From positions 1 through 42,863 of the IMG/VR virus record IMGVR_UViG_3300044591_000546: a DNA stretch of 42,863 nt, one strand, 5' to 3'. How positions within the stretch are numbered: position 1 is the first letter of the stretch; every line of letters starts with the position of its first letter. Shown here piece by piece: positions 23,040 to 30,682 of this stretch. The DNA comes from a virus. The position numbers were made by a program, and so were the translations under genes. The notes under the pieces are model-generated. The model did not search any database. It was not told where the DNA came from and worked only from the letters and a program-made list of their open reading frames with translations.

Positions 23040-23306
23040 TTGATAATCATACAAAAATTAGATCGTAGATTTGCCGGTGGTGCGAACTTTGGGTACTGCT
23101 TAGAGTTCGTCCACCCTCATAAAGATGGTCATGATTTTTGTACGATACGTGAATGGTGCTGGCAAGTATTTGGCCCGGGTAGAGAATTAAAATTTTTAAA
23201 TCCTAAACAAAAATATACCTGGGCTTTTTTGACTGACAATCATAGAACTAGGATATACTTATATTCTGATGCTGAACTGAATTGGTACAAACTCAAGTTT
23301 CAATGA
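23040..23306 (+). CDS. Hypothetical protein, 88 aa
   Basis: The likely start is TTG at 23040, preceded by GGTGG; an in-frame start inside the previous gene is less likely. The product is rich in aromatic residues (FGYCLEF, CTIREWCWQVFGPGRE, YTWAFLT). It overlaps the next start by four bases. No family recognised; the start is uncertain. Confidence 0.5.
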   Translation: MIIIQKLDRRFAGGANFGYCLEFVHPHKDGHDFCTIREWCWQVFGPGRELKFLNPKQKYTWAFLTDNHRTRIYLYSDAELNWYKLKFQ

Positions 23307-23641
23307 TGTATATACCTAAAAAATTAAAGTATAATAGCCTATCAGAATTCAAGCAATTTTTAGAGCGTGAAACCACTGAAAAAATAGTAGTTTTTGACGG
23401 TTGGCGATTGGTCACAGAGACTACTGAATATGGCATAGTAGATGGCGTGTTGAGATACAGGGAGAAGCAAAGTGAAGGTAAAAGCACTAAGAGACGATCT
23501 AATGGTTCAGCAACAGATAAAGAACGAATGGGAACACATGGTAGGAGTGATCATGCTGAACCAAACGGGAAGAAAGCCAGTAAAGTACGTGCTTCCAAAG
23601 TTCCTAAAAAAGTTTCCAAACCCAAGAAGTCTCCTAAATAG
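23303..23641 (+). CDS. Hypothetical protein with basic tail, overlapping the next gene
   Basis: The protein has 112 residues. The first ~55 residues look like a folded unit (EFKQFLERETTEKIVVFDGWRL). The remainder is a Lys/Arg/Ser-rich low-complexity tail encoded by the same DNA as the start of the MBD4-like gene, in another frame, for 170 bases. The tail may be real, or the overlap may reflect a lost stop codon. Confidence 0.5.
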   Translation: MMYIPKKLKYNSLSEFKQFLERETTEKIVVFDGWRLVTETTEYGIVDGVLRYREKQSEGKSTKRRSNGSATDKERMGTHGRSDHAEPNGKKASKVRASKVPKKVSKPKKSPK

Positions 23642-23882
23642 TACACCAGAACAAGTGATCGATATCATCAAGCCTCTTGGTATGTATAATATCAGGGAAA
23701 AAAGGTTGCGTGGTATGAGCCGTGATTACTTGACTTGGGACAAAATAAATGCTAATATACTCTATGGTATTGGTAAATACGGTAGTGATAGTTATGAGAT
23801 ATTCTTTAAACAGAACTACAGTGTGAAACCTACAGATAAAGAATTAATAAGGTATTTAAATGAACTCAATCAAGATAAGTGA
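23472..23882 (+). CDS. MBD4-like HhH-GPD DNA glycosylase, minimal form
   Basis: The protein has 136 residues. GVIMLNQTGRKPV (25-37), IIKPLGMYNIREKRL (65-79), the hairpin ILYGIGKYGSDSYEIF (96-111) and KPTDKELIRYL (119-129) with the expected catalytic Asp at 122 match the glycosylase domain of MBD4, which removes T or U from mismatches with G. No iron-sulfur Cys cluster as in EndoIII is present, again as in MBD4. GTG start with GGGAGAAG upstream. It overlaps queE by 23 bases. A specialised target such as a modified base is possible. Confidence 0.75.
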   Translation: MKVKALRDDLMVQQQIKNEWEHMVGVIMLNQTGRKPVKYVLPKFLKKFPNPRSLLNSTPEQVIDIIKPLGMYNIREKRLRGMSRDYLTWDKINANILYGIGKYGSDSYEIFFKQNYSVKPTDKELIRYLNELNQDK

Positions 23883-24717
23883 ACTATTCTACAGTATTCA
23901 AGGCGAAGGTCGCTACATGGGCGTGCCTTCAGTCTTTCTAAGAACGTTCGGCTGTAACTTCACTTGCGATGGTTTCGGTATGCCCAGAGGAGAAAAAACT
24001 AATGAACGTCATGCTGTCGATGCAAAGTTATATAAATCTTATAGAGATTTACCACTGGTTAGTACCGGATGTGACAGTTATGCTAGTTGGGATCCTAGGT
24101 TCAAGCATCTTAGTCCGCGTGTCTCAGTTGATGGCATCGCTGATTCAATCAAAGATATCCTCCCCTTCAAAGAGTGGCGAGACGAACACTTAGTCATCAC
24201 AGGCGGTGAGCCACTGTTAGGATGGCAGAAGATGTATCCTAAACTTCTCAGTCATCCCTTCATGAAAAATCTTAAAGAGATCACGTTTGAGACTAACGGT
24301 AGTCAGAAACTAAAGCCTGAACTTGTAGACTTTTTATATGATTGGGCTGAGGGTGATCCGTTCAGCAGTCGCAGTTATGATAGTATCACGTTTAGCGTAA
24401 GCGCAAAACTCAGTGTTAGTGGTGAAAAGCGTGAACGTGCGATCAGACCTGATGTTGTTTTACAATATCAAGAATCAGGTCATGTATATCTTAAGTTTGT
24501 TATCGCAAGTCAAGAAGATATGGACGAAGTATTAGAAGTCACAGAACTTTATCGCAGTGAAGGTTTTACAGGTAATGTGTATGTCATGCCCGTAGGCGGT
24601 GTAGAAAGTGTGTACAGTCTTAATAATAGACAAGTAGCAAACTTTGCTATGAAGAATGGTTTGAGGTACAGCGATAGACTGCAAGTACCATTGTTTAAGA
24701 ACGAATGGGGAACATAA
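23860..24717 (+). CDS. queE: QueE-like 7-carboxy-7-deazaguanine synthase (radical SAM)
   Basis: The protein has 285 residues. SELFYSIQGEGRYMG (7-21) is the QueE N-terminal signature, and the radical-SAM cluster uses C32 and C36 (GCNFTC) plus probably C71 (TGCDSYASWD). An insertion places 34 residues between the second and third Cys instead of the usual two. VITGGEPLL (112-120) binds SAM. It converts 6-carboxytetrahydropterin to CDG, the third step after FolE and QueD. It overlaps the MBD4-like gene. Confidence 0.88.
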   Translation: MNSIKISELFYSIQGEGRYMGVPSVFLRTFGCNFTCDGFGMPRGEKTNERHAVDAKLYKSYRDLPLVSTGCDSYASWDPRFKHLSPRVSVDGIADSIKDILPFKEWRDEHLVITGGEPLLGWQKMYPKLLSHPFMKNLKEITFETNGSQKLKPELVDFLYDWAEGDPFSSRSYDSITFSVSAKLSVSGEKRERAIRPDVVLQYQESGHVYLKFVIASQEDMDEVLEVTELYRSEGFTGNVYVMPVGGVESVYSLNNRQVANFAMKNGLRYSDRLQVPLFKNEWGT

Positions 24718-24718
24718 C

Positions 24719-24928
24719 ATGACAGAAGGTGTTATATCAAAAGAACAACAATTTGTGATCACTCGCAATCAGTTTGAAAAACTTAGAGAAGTGTTCGATA
24801 TGTATGATGCAGTTAATCAAATTGTTTGGAAGCAATCATCACCTAGCGGTATTGGACCGTCAGTAACAATTGAGTTTGATCCTAAAGAGATGGTAAAGTT
24901 AGACATTACTGACGTAGAGAGTTGGTAA
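24719..24928 (+). CDS. Small hypothetical protein, 69 aa
   Basis: The gene starts one base after the queE stop. The acidic product has a helical centre (FEKLREVFDMYDAVNQIVW) and a beta-like end (PSVTIEFD). The stop overlaps the next start (TAATG). No family recognised. Confidence 0.6.
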   Translation: MTEGVISKEQQFVITRNQFEKLREVFDMYDAVNQIVWKQSSPSGIGPSVTIEFDPKEMVKLDITDVESW

Positions 24929-25170
24929 TGCCATTCTATAACAGTAGAGATAGAGTAGATGATTGGGATCATTTTGATCACCATAGTATAGGTACTACCT
25001 TGCGATTCGCTTGGTTACCTAAACGTTGCTGGCTATCAGATAAAAGGTTATGGCTACAGTTCGCATATAGAAAAGTAGCCATGTGGACAGGTCCAGGCGA
25101 ACCTGTGTTTGAATATCGCTGGTATCATAAAGATGAATATCTTATTGCTAAATTGAAAGGAAACGTATAA
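24928..25170 (+). CDS. Small Trp/His-rich hypothetical protein, 80 aa
   Basis: ATG in a TAATG overlap is preferred to an upstream TTG. The product has many Trp, His, Arg and Tyr residues (DDWDHFDHHS, RCWLSDKRLWLQFAYR). No signal or membrane segment, no family recognised. The stop overlaps the next start. Confidence 0.6.
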   Translation: MPFYNSRDRVDDWDHFDHHSIGTTLRFAWLPKRCWLSDKRLWLQFAYRKVAMWTGPGEPVFEYRWYHKDEYLIAKLKGNV

Positions 25171-25556
25171 TGGCAACTTGGAGTGTAAAACCCGCATGGA
25201 AGAAGTCAATCATTGAACGTAATTACCTTTATAAAGGTGACAATCGTATTATGATTGAGACTGGATGGCGTTGGGGTGAGTTCACCGTAGAGACTGAGGA
25301 TGATAATCCTCCTGATATCGAAGCCGGTGTGAATATCTATGATTGTGGTTATGAATCTGAACTAGTAGAAACTACTGACGGCTGTTGGGAAGAGCATGAC
25401 ATGGATGAATGTGATGAAGAAACACAAGAGTGGCTAGAAGAATTTTTTGAAGAGGGCAATAGTTGGCTTGACCTCGAATGCGATCACGGTTGGGTACAAG
25501 ATGAATGCGAGATGATCATCGATTGTGAGTTAGAAATTACTAAAGTGGAAGAATGA
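25170..25556 (+). CDS. Acidic hypothetical protein, 128 aa
   Basis: The first ~45 residues are mixed; the remainder is strongly acidic, with many Glu, Asp and Trp and several Cys (YDCGYES, DGCWEEHDMDECDEE, LDLECDHG). Such DNA-mimic-like charge is often seen in phage anti-defence proteins, but no family is recognised here. Coupled to both neighbours by one- to four-base overlaps. Confidence 0.6.
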   Translation: MATWSVKPAWKKSIIERNYLYKGDNRIMIETGWRWGEFTVETEDDNPPDIEAGVNIYDCGYESELVETTDGCWEEHDMDECDEETQEWLEEFFEEGNSWLDLECDHGWVQDECEMIIDCELEITKVEE

Positions 25557-26887
25557 GAACCTACGATAAACGAATCGGCTTCTTAGTGAGTTATCAAACA
25601 TTGATACCTCATGGTGGTATAGGTCAATTTACAAAGAGTTTTTGTGAATTGATGGACGAGCATAATATCAAAGTCGATATCATTACAGATAAAGAACCTA
25701 AAGATAATGAGTTTGTCGAGTCATTGAAAGCGAACATCATTGCCCCACTAGAACCACTGCCATACACTCTTCATAGTAATATATTCATGTATGGTGATAC
25801 GTTTTGCTATGAGCGCATGGCCAACTTCCGTACTGCTATTGTAGAAGCATTGGAACACAATCTATATGATGCATTTATCTGTAATACATACGAGACTGTA
25901 CAAGTCGCTAGTACTATGGGCCTCGAGGATGTTATACAAATTATTGCGTATACACACCTTGAAAGTCAAATGTTCAAAGACACAAAGAATCCATTCTTGT
26001 ACAATACAAATGTGGTGATGCGTCAACAGTTACAGACTGATGGTATCTATGTAGGTACACAGAGCATGTTCAATAAGCATCAATTTGACAATGCTTGGCA
26101 TTTACCTATCCCCGTCACGGAGCAAGGATTGTTAGAAGAACATCACAAACCACGTGAAGGTGTATTGTTTATTGGTCGTTGGGAAGAAGGTAAGAATCCT
26201 GAACTGTTTATCGATTTGATAGAACAAACTAAATTACCCGCTAAAGTAATGACTAGTCCTAATGGTGTTAAGAAGTTTGAAGATAGACTGGCTAAGATCG
26301 GTGCTACCTATGATGTTCGTGCTAGCATTGTAGGACAAGAGAAGGTAGACTTCATCACTGGCGCAAGGGTAGCATTCAACCCTAGCACTGTAGAGAGTTA
26401 TGGCATGGCTTTTTATGAACAGATGATACAGATGCCTACAGTAGTATTAGAGAATCAACGCTGGACTCAAAACTTTGATAGCCGTCATTTTTTTACAGTC
26501 AACAAAAAGAATATGGCTAAGACTGTGTTAGATTTATATAATAATGTTCCTGATGCTAAGACTTGGTATTCTAATGATATATTAGAAGCATATCGTAATA
26601 GAGAAAAAGATGTGTTTCATAAGTGGAATGAATGCTTCAATGATTTCAAAGGCAAACAAAGCAATAACAACACTGCACAGATTTGTAATTTTAATACAGT
26701 GCAACATAGTGAGTTCATACAAAGTTTAGGTAGAAAAATAATTTGCATCGATGATGTGCGTAGTATCTTAACCAACAAGCATAAATTCAGTGTTATCTAC
26801 ACAGATGACAATACATACTTGACTAAAGATCCTACTTTTCAACCAGTAGAAAAATTAGAATCAACGAACTTATTTGAGGGAATATGA
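25553..26887 (+). CDS. GT-B glycosyltransferase (GT4-like), second copy
   Basis: The protein has 444 residues. The N-terminal GFLVSYQTLIPHGGIGQFTKSF (9-30) contains the Gly-rich acceptor loop typical of GT4 enzymes. The C-terminal half has GVLFIGRWEEGKNPELFIDLI and ARVAFNPSTVESYGMAFYEQM, the EX7E-like donor region. An extra ~85 residues follow the glycosyltransferase fold. It is coupled to the epimerase gene, which may make its donor sugar. Confidence 0.78.
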   Translation: MRTYDKRIGFLVSYQTLIPHGGIGQFTKSFCELMDEHNIKVDIITDKEPKDNEFVESLKANIIAPLEPLPYTLHSNIFMYGDTFCYERMANFRTAIVEALEHNLYDAFICNTYETVQVASTMGLEDVIQIIAYTHLESQMFKDTKNPFLYNTNVVMRQQLQTDGIYVGTQSMFNKHQFDNAWHLPIPVTEQGLLEEHHKPREGVLFIGRWEEGKNPELFIDLIEQTKLPAKVMTSPNGVKKFEDRLAKIGATYDVRASIVGQEKVDFITGARVAFNPSTVESYGMAFYEQMIQMPTVVLENQRWTQNFDSRHFFTVNKKNMAKTVLDLYNNVPDAKTWYSNDILEAYRNREKDVFHKWNECFNDFKGKQSNNNTAQICNFNTVQHSEFIQSLGRKIICIDDVRSILTNKHKFSVIYTDDNTYLTKDPTFQPVEKLESTNLFEGI

Positions 26888-27723
26888 AAAAAATATTAAT
26901 AACAGGCTGCTCAGGCTATATCGGTAGTCATCTATGCAAGATGTTAGAAGGACAATACGAGATACATGGTCTTGATATCAGAGATCCTGTCGTCCCGATA
27001 AGCAAATTTTATAATGTTGACATCAACAGATTGTTTACTATTCCCGATCAAACAGAACCATATCATGCTGTGATACATCTGGCTGCTATGGTCAACGTTA
27101 GTGAGAGTGAACGCATACCCATCATGTATTATATCACTAACATGAACGGTACTATGAACGTACTGAATAAAGTACCTACTAATAATTTCATCTTTGCTAG
27201 TACCGGTGCAGCCGCATTATGTGAGAGTGCATACGGTATCAGTAAGCGGGCGGCGGAAGATTGTGTGCGGGAATACTGCACTAATCATCATCCTAAAGAT
27301 TTTAGCATGTTTAGATTCTATAATGTGATCGGTGCTAGTTATGGATTGATGCCCACTAACCCTGATGGGTTGATGCTGAACCTAATGTGGGCAGAAACTA
27401 AGGGTGAGTTTACTATATTCGGTAACGACTATGATACCCCAGACGGCACATGTGTTCGTGATTATGTTCATGTGTTAGAGATTTGCGAAGCATTGAAGAC
27501 TGCTATCGAAGAACCTGCAAATAGCCTTGAGAATTTAGGGCACGGAGTAGGTACTACAGTGAACGCTATGGTAGAGATGTACAAGGAAGTCAATAACGTC
27601 AAGTTTGATGTTAAGTACGGACCTCGAAGGAAAGGTGATGCCGCAGTAAGTGTGCTAGATAATCCTAGCCGTTACATGAAGCACTTATTTGAATTGAAAG
27701 ACTTATTGAAGGTTAGTGAATAA
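26884..27723 (+). CDS. NAD-dependent sugar-nucleotide epimerase/dehydratase
   Basis: The protein has 279 residues, an extended SDR. TGCSGYIGSH (7-16) binds NAD, HLAAMVNVSES is the usual region after beta-4, and the catalytic residues are T107 with Y117 and K121 in YGISK. DGTCVRDYVHV near 194-204 is typical of UDP-galactose-4-epimerase-type enzymes. It is shorter than GalE (~340). It shares an ATGA overlap with the glycosyltransferase. The 3' end overlaps the convergent GP88 gene by 11 bases. Confidence 0.85.
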   Translation: MKKILITGCSGYIGSHLCKMLEGQYEIHGLDIRDPVVPISKFYNVDINRLFTIPDQTEPYHAVIHLAAMVNVSESERIPIMYYITNMNGTMNVLNKVPTNNFIFASTGAAALCESAYGISKRAAEDCVREYCTNHHPKDFSMFRFYNVIGASYGLMPTNPDGLMLNLMWAETKGEFTIFGNDYDTPDGTCVRDYVHVLEICEALKTAIEEPANSLENLGHGVGTTVNAMVEMYKEVNNVKFDVKYGPRRKGDAAVSVLDNPSRYMKHLFELKDLLKVSE

Positions 27724-28867
27724 GAAGTAAACTGCTCAATACGTCATTACGATTGGCAGCATCGTCACCATCACCCGGCTTGACGATAACATTCCATTTA
27801 CCTTTGGCTTCTGGATCTTTATCAGCCGGCTTCTTCATCATCTCATCGTAAGTGATGACCGACTCTGGCTTGAGACTATACTTGATAGCGATACGATCCT
27901 TGACAGCCTTTTCTGCTTCTGGGTTCTTATATTGCCATTTACCTGATTCATCCTTCTCTAATGCGTCGGCAAATAGTTCTTTAGGAACTACACGACTGTT
28001 CTTAGTCTTAACGAAATCGATTTTCTTTTCTTGACCAGTAGCCGCACCTTGGCTGAAGTTCATCTTAAAGTTATCAGGACGTGCCGCCTGTGCTACACTA
28101 GCCATCTTAGTATATGCATAGAAGTCAACATCAGGATGTTTCTTAGCAACATCGTATGCCATTTCTAGGTATTGTGGGCTAAAGAAGTCGCCGGCATCAT
28201 GCCAACGAATAACAACTTTGGTACCCTTCTTGCCGTACTTTTTCTCTGCTTGGTCGATCTCTTCACTTAACTTAGCCATGAAACCGTCTGGATCATTGTA
28301 CAAGAAGTTAAGCATCTTAGTTGAACCCAAACTGCTAGCCTTCCATTGAACATAACCACCCTTCATAGCATAGCAGAATGTCTTACATGCGCCTGCGCCA
28401 GGACAAGTATCAATCACTATAAATTCACCGGTGTCTTCATCAACGGCAAGTCCCTTTAGTGCAGGGAGACCAACATTGAAGAAAATGCTTGATGTGCCGT
28501 CGCTGTGTTGCATCTTTTCGTTTTGCTTGAGAATCTTTGCGGGACGCTCGGAGAAAGTCTTGCGAAGGGCATCTAGGTCATATTTCTTACCTTCGTCATT
28601 GACGATAGGTATATTGCCGCTGTGTATATATGGGCGCTGATATTTGTCCTGTTTCTCTTTATTTTTGCCGATAATTCTGTCTAGATATGCTGTAAGTTCA
28701 TCTTTATCAAATTTGCGACTAGCGACTCCCGATAATTTGGCTTCTTCAACATCTTTTTCGTCCTTGCCTTCACTATCCACGAATTGGTCAAGGCTCATGA
28801 CTTTGAGATTTTTACTGAAAGGGCTGACCCCTTCGGTCACTAGTTTGATAAGTTTTCTGAAATTCAT
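27713..28867 (-). CDS. GP88-domain protein
   Basis: The protein has 384 residues, starting at MNFRKLIK; an upstream in-frame ATG at 28915 is rejected because a late-type promoter element lies between the two. The GP88 pattern is clear: DTCPGAGACKTFCYA with C155, C161 and C165, then RWHDAGDFFSPQYL and DFYAYTKM. The biochemical role of this phage family is unknown; the Cys triplet suggests metal or Fe-S binding. The N-terminal MNFRKLIKLVTEG resembles short prohead-targeting peptides of T4-like phages (cleavage after x-x-Glu), an inference only. Confidence 0.75.
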   Translation of the reverse strand: MNFRKLIKLVTEGVSPFSKNLKVMSLDQFVDSEGKDEKDVEEAKLSGVASRKFDKDELTAYLDRIIGKNKEKQDKYQRPYIHSGNIPIVNDEGKKYDLDALRKTFSERPAKILKQNEKMQHSDGTSSIFFNVGLPALKGLAVDEDTGEFIVIDTCPGAGACKTFCYAMKGGYVQWKASSLGSTKMLNFLYNDPDGFMAKLSEEIDQAEKKYGKKGTKVVIRWHDAGDFFSPQYLEMAYDVAKKHPDVDFYAYTKMASVAQAARPDNFKMNFSQGAATGQEKKIDFVKTKNSRVVPKELFADALEKDESGKWQYKNPEAEKAVKDRIAIKYSLKPESVITYDEMMKKPADKDPEAKGKWNVIVKPGDGDDAANRNDVLSSLLLIH

Positions 28868-28889
28868 GTTTATAGTCCTAAATATGTAG

Positions 28890-28897
28890 TATTTATC
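28890..28897 (-). promoter_or_regulatory. T4-late-like promoter element on minus strand (GATAAATA)
   Basis: On the minus strand this reads GATAAATACTACA, sharing ATAAATACTACA with the element at 4030. It lies 22 bases upstream of the GP88 ATG, with the start site predicted near 28884. Confidence 0.45.
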
Positions 28898-28901
28898 GAA
28901 A

Positions 28902-29606
28902 TTACCTTTTTTCAAATACAGCGTAATATGTGGTAGAATAGCCCTTAGACAAGTCTCTATCAGGATAATAAATATCGATCAATTTTAGCGGAGTATTCTT
29001 GGCCATAGAATAGAAGTCATGTATGCTGACCCCTATATGTCTAGGATCGTCATATCGATTGTCTAATGCGCTAATGATGACCACTCCCTTTTCATTTAAA
29101 TGGTCGCCCACGTGATTGAAAAACTCTTTGTGTATCACTAGTCCTTCGTCTACATTTCTACGCATGAAATCCCCATTATATTCACCGTCTTTGATAGCGA
29201 ATCTAGCAGGGGCTTTTTTGTGCCATGGAGGATTACCCAATATCAGGTCATATTTTTCTCCTGATAATTCTGACAGTTTTCCTACGTTATGCAATGTTAT
29301 CTTGTCAGTGAGTCCATTATTTTTTATAGTCTCTGCTATGTTGTCCAAAGCAGGCTGATATATGTCCATAAAACTTAACTCTGAGCAAATATTATTAGAT
29401 AATAGTTCAAAGCCTATGAAGCCCGGGCCGCTGCACCATTCTAAACATTTTTGGAAAGACTTGTTAGGATAATATTTTTGGAGAGTATTTATGAACCTTA
29501 CACTTCCCCACGTACCGCCCCCATTCAAGAATCCCATGAAGTCTATAGAAATCTTGCGTTGCCCATTAGTCACATAAGTGTATTTTTGATTTGGCTCATA
29601 CTTCAT
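28902..29606 (-). CDS. SAM-dependent N-methyltransferase (NPPW type)
   Basis: The protein has 234 residues. The SAM motif is LEWCSGPGFIGFELL (55-69) and the catalytic motif NPPW (125-128) is of the amino-N-methyltransferase type, as in PrmC, RsmC or N6-adenine methyltransferases. There is no target-recognition domain of a classical restriction methylase. The substrate could be protein glutamine, RNA or DNA. It is transcribed opposite to the flanking genes and shares a divergent promoter region with uvdE. Confidence 0.72.
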   Translation of the reverse strand: MKYEPNQKYTYVTNGQRKISIDFMGFLNGGGTWGSVRFINTLQKYYPNKSFQKCLEWCSGPGFIGFELLSNNICSELSFMDIYQPALDNIAETIKNNGLTDKITLHNVGKLSELSGEKYDLILGNPPWHKKAPARFAIKDGEYNGDFMRRNVDEGLVIHKEFFNHVGDHLNEKGVVIISALDNRYDDPRHIGVSIHDFYSMAKNTPLKLIDIYYPDRDLSKGYSTTYYAVFEKR

Positions 29607-29615
29607 AAGTTGGTG

Positions 29616-29644
29616 TTGACATTCATAATCTATTGTGTTATATT
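29616..29644 (+). promoter_or_regulatory. Sigma70 promoter TTGACA-17-TATATT, leaderless
   Basis: Perfect -35 TTGACA (29616-29621), 17-bp spacer, TATATT (29639-29644). The predicted start is 29651, the A of the uvdE ATG, so the mRNA would lack a leader. Its -10 overlaps the minus-strand late element at 29641-29648. Confidence 0.75.
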
Positions 29645-29648
29645 TATA
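29641..29648 (-). promoter_or_regulatory. T4-late-like promoter element TATAAATA on minus strand
   Basis: The minus strand reads TATAAATA exactly; the start site would be near 29635, about 29 bases before the methyltransferase ATG (29606). It overlaps the -10 of the divergent uvdE promoter. Confidence 0.5.
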
Positions 29649-29650
29649 TC

Positions 29651-30682
29651 ATGACTACCTTCAATATTAATATCAAACGCATTGGCTTTGCCTGCAAATG
29701 GGCAGAGATCAATAAAAAAGGCGAGATCGCTAGCACCGAGGGCCTCAACACAGGTGGCACGACTTTTGCGTGGGCAAAACGTCAAAAATCGCGGCAAGTA
29801 GTTGAAGACAAGATCATTGATGTAGCCAAACGCAACATCCTCAATACCCATGCGCTTGTCAAAAAGGTAGCAGAACTACCGCATGAACTACGTATGTTGC
29901 GTATCACAAGCGATATGTTTAGTTTCTATACAATGGATGAGTACAAAGACTTTTGGTTACGTAGAGATGTACAGGATACACTAGAACGTTGGATGGCTCC
30001 TATAGGTGAGACTGCACGTGCCAATGATGTACGACTAAGTTTTCACCCTGATCAGTTTGTTGTTCTTGCAAGTGATCGTCCTGAGGTAGTAAATAAGAGT
30101 ATCGAGGAGTTCGAATATCATGCAGATATGGCCCGTTTCATGGGGTATGGTAAATCATTTCAGGACATTAAAATCAACGTCCACATCAGTGGTCGCCAAG
30201 GTCCCGAAGGCATCCGGCGGGCCTACAACAGACTCAGCCCCGAAGCAAGAAATGGACTCACAATCGAAAACGAAGAAATGTCGTGGGGTCTCGATTCGTG
30301 CCTAGAGTTGGCTGACCTTGTTCCTATCGTACTCGACATTCATCACAATTGGATTAAAACAGGAGAATACATTGAAAAAACTGATCCCCGTATTGGCATG
30401 GTTATTGATAGTTGGCGTGGCGTGCGCCCTGTCATACACTATAGTGTCAGTAGAGAAGAGCATCTACCAAGTGCCTGCACCGTCAGCCGTCCGTGCTTGA
30501 CTACACTACTAGAAAGCGGCCATAACAAACAGAAACTACGCGCTCATAGTGATTACTACTGGAATGAAGCAGTAAATAATTGGGCATTGACACATCGTTC
30601 ATGGGCTGATATAATGTGCGAAAGCAAGGCTAAAAATCTTGCAAGTTTTAAACTATATGAATATGCAACAAATAATCAATGA
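29651..30682 (+). CDS. uvdE: UV-damage endonuclease (UvdE/UvsE)
   Basis: The protein has 343 residues. It is a TIM-barrel UV endonuclease that nicks 5' of cyclobutane dimers and 6-4 photoproducts. Features are RIGFACKWAEI (N-terminus), RLSFHPDQFVVLAS (His metal ligand), INVHISGRQG, LTIENEEMSWG and VLDIHHNW (His pair). The ATG at 29651 is chosen because the promoter predicts a start exactly there; an upstream in-frame ATG at 29633 lies within the promoter. It likely repairs phage DNA in sunlit habitats. Confidence 0.92.
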   Translation: MTTFNINIKRIGFACKWAEINKKGEIASTEGLNTGGTTFAWAKRQKSRQVVEDKIIDVAKRNILNTHALVKKVAELPHELRMLRITSDMFSFYTMDEYKDFWLRRDVQDTLERWMAPIGETARANDVRLSFHPDQFVVLASDRPEVVNKSIEEFEYHADMARFMGYGKSFQDIKINVHISGRQGPEGIRRAYNRLSPEARNGLTIENEEMSWGLDSCLELADLVPIVLDIHHNWIKTGEYIEKTDPRIGMVIDSWRGVRPVIHYSVSREEHLPSACTVSRPCLTTLLESGHNKQKLRAHSDYYWNEAVNNWALTHRSWADIMCESKAKNLASFKLYEYATNNQ

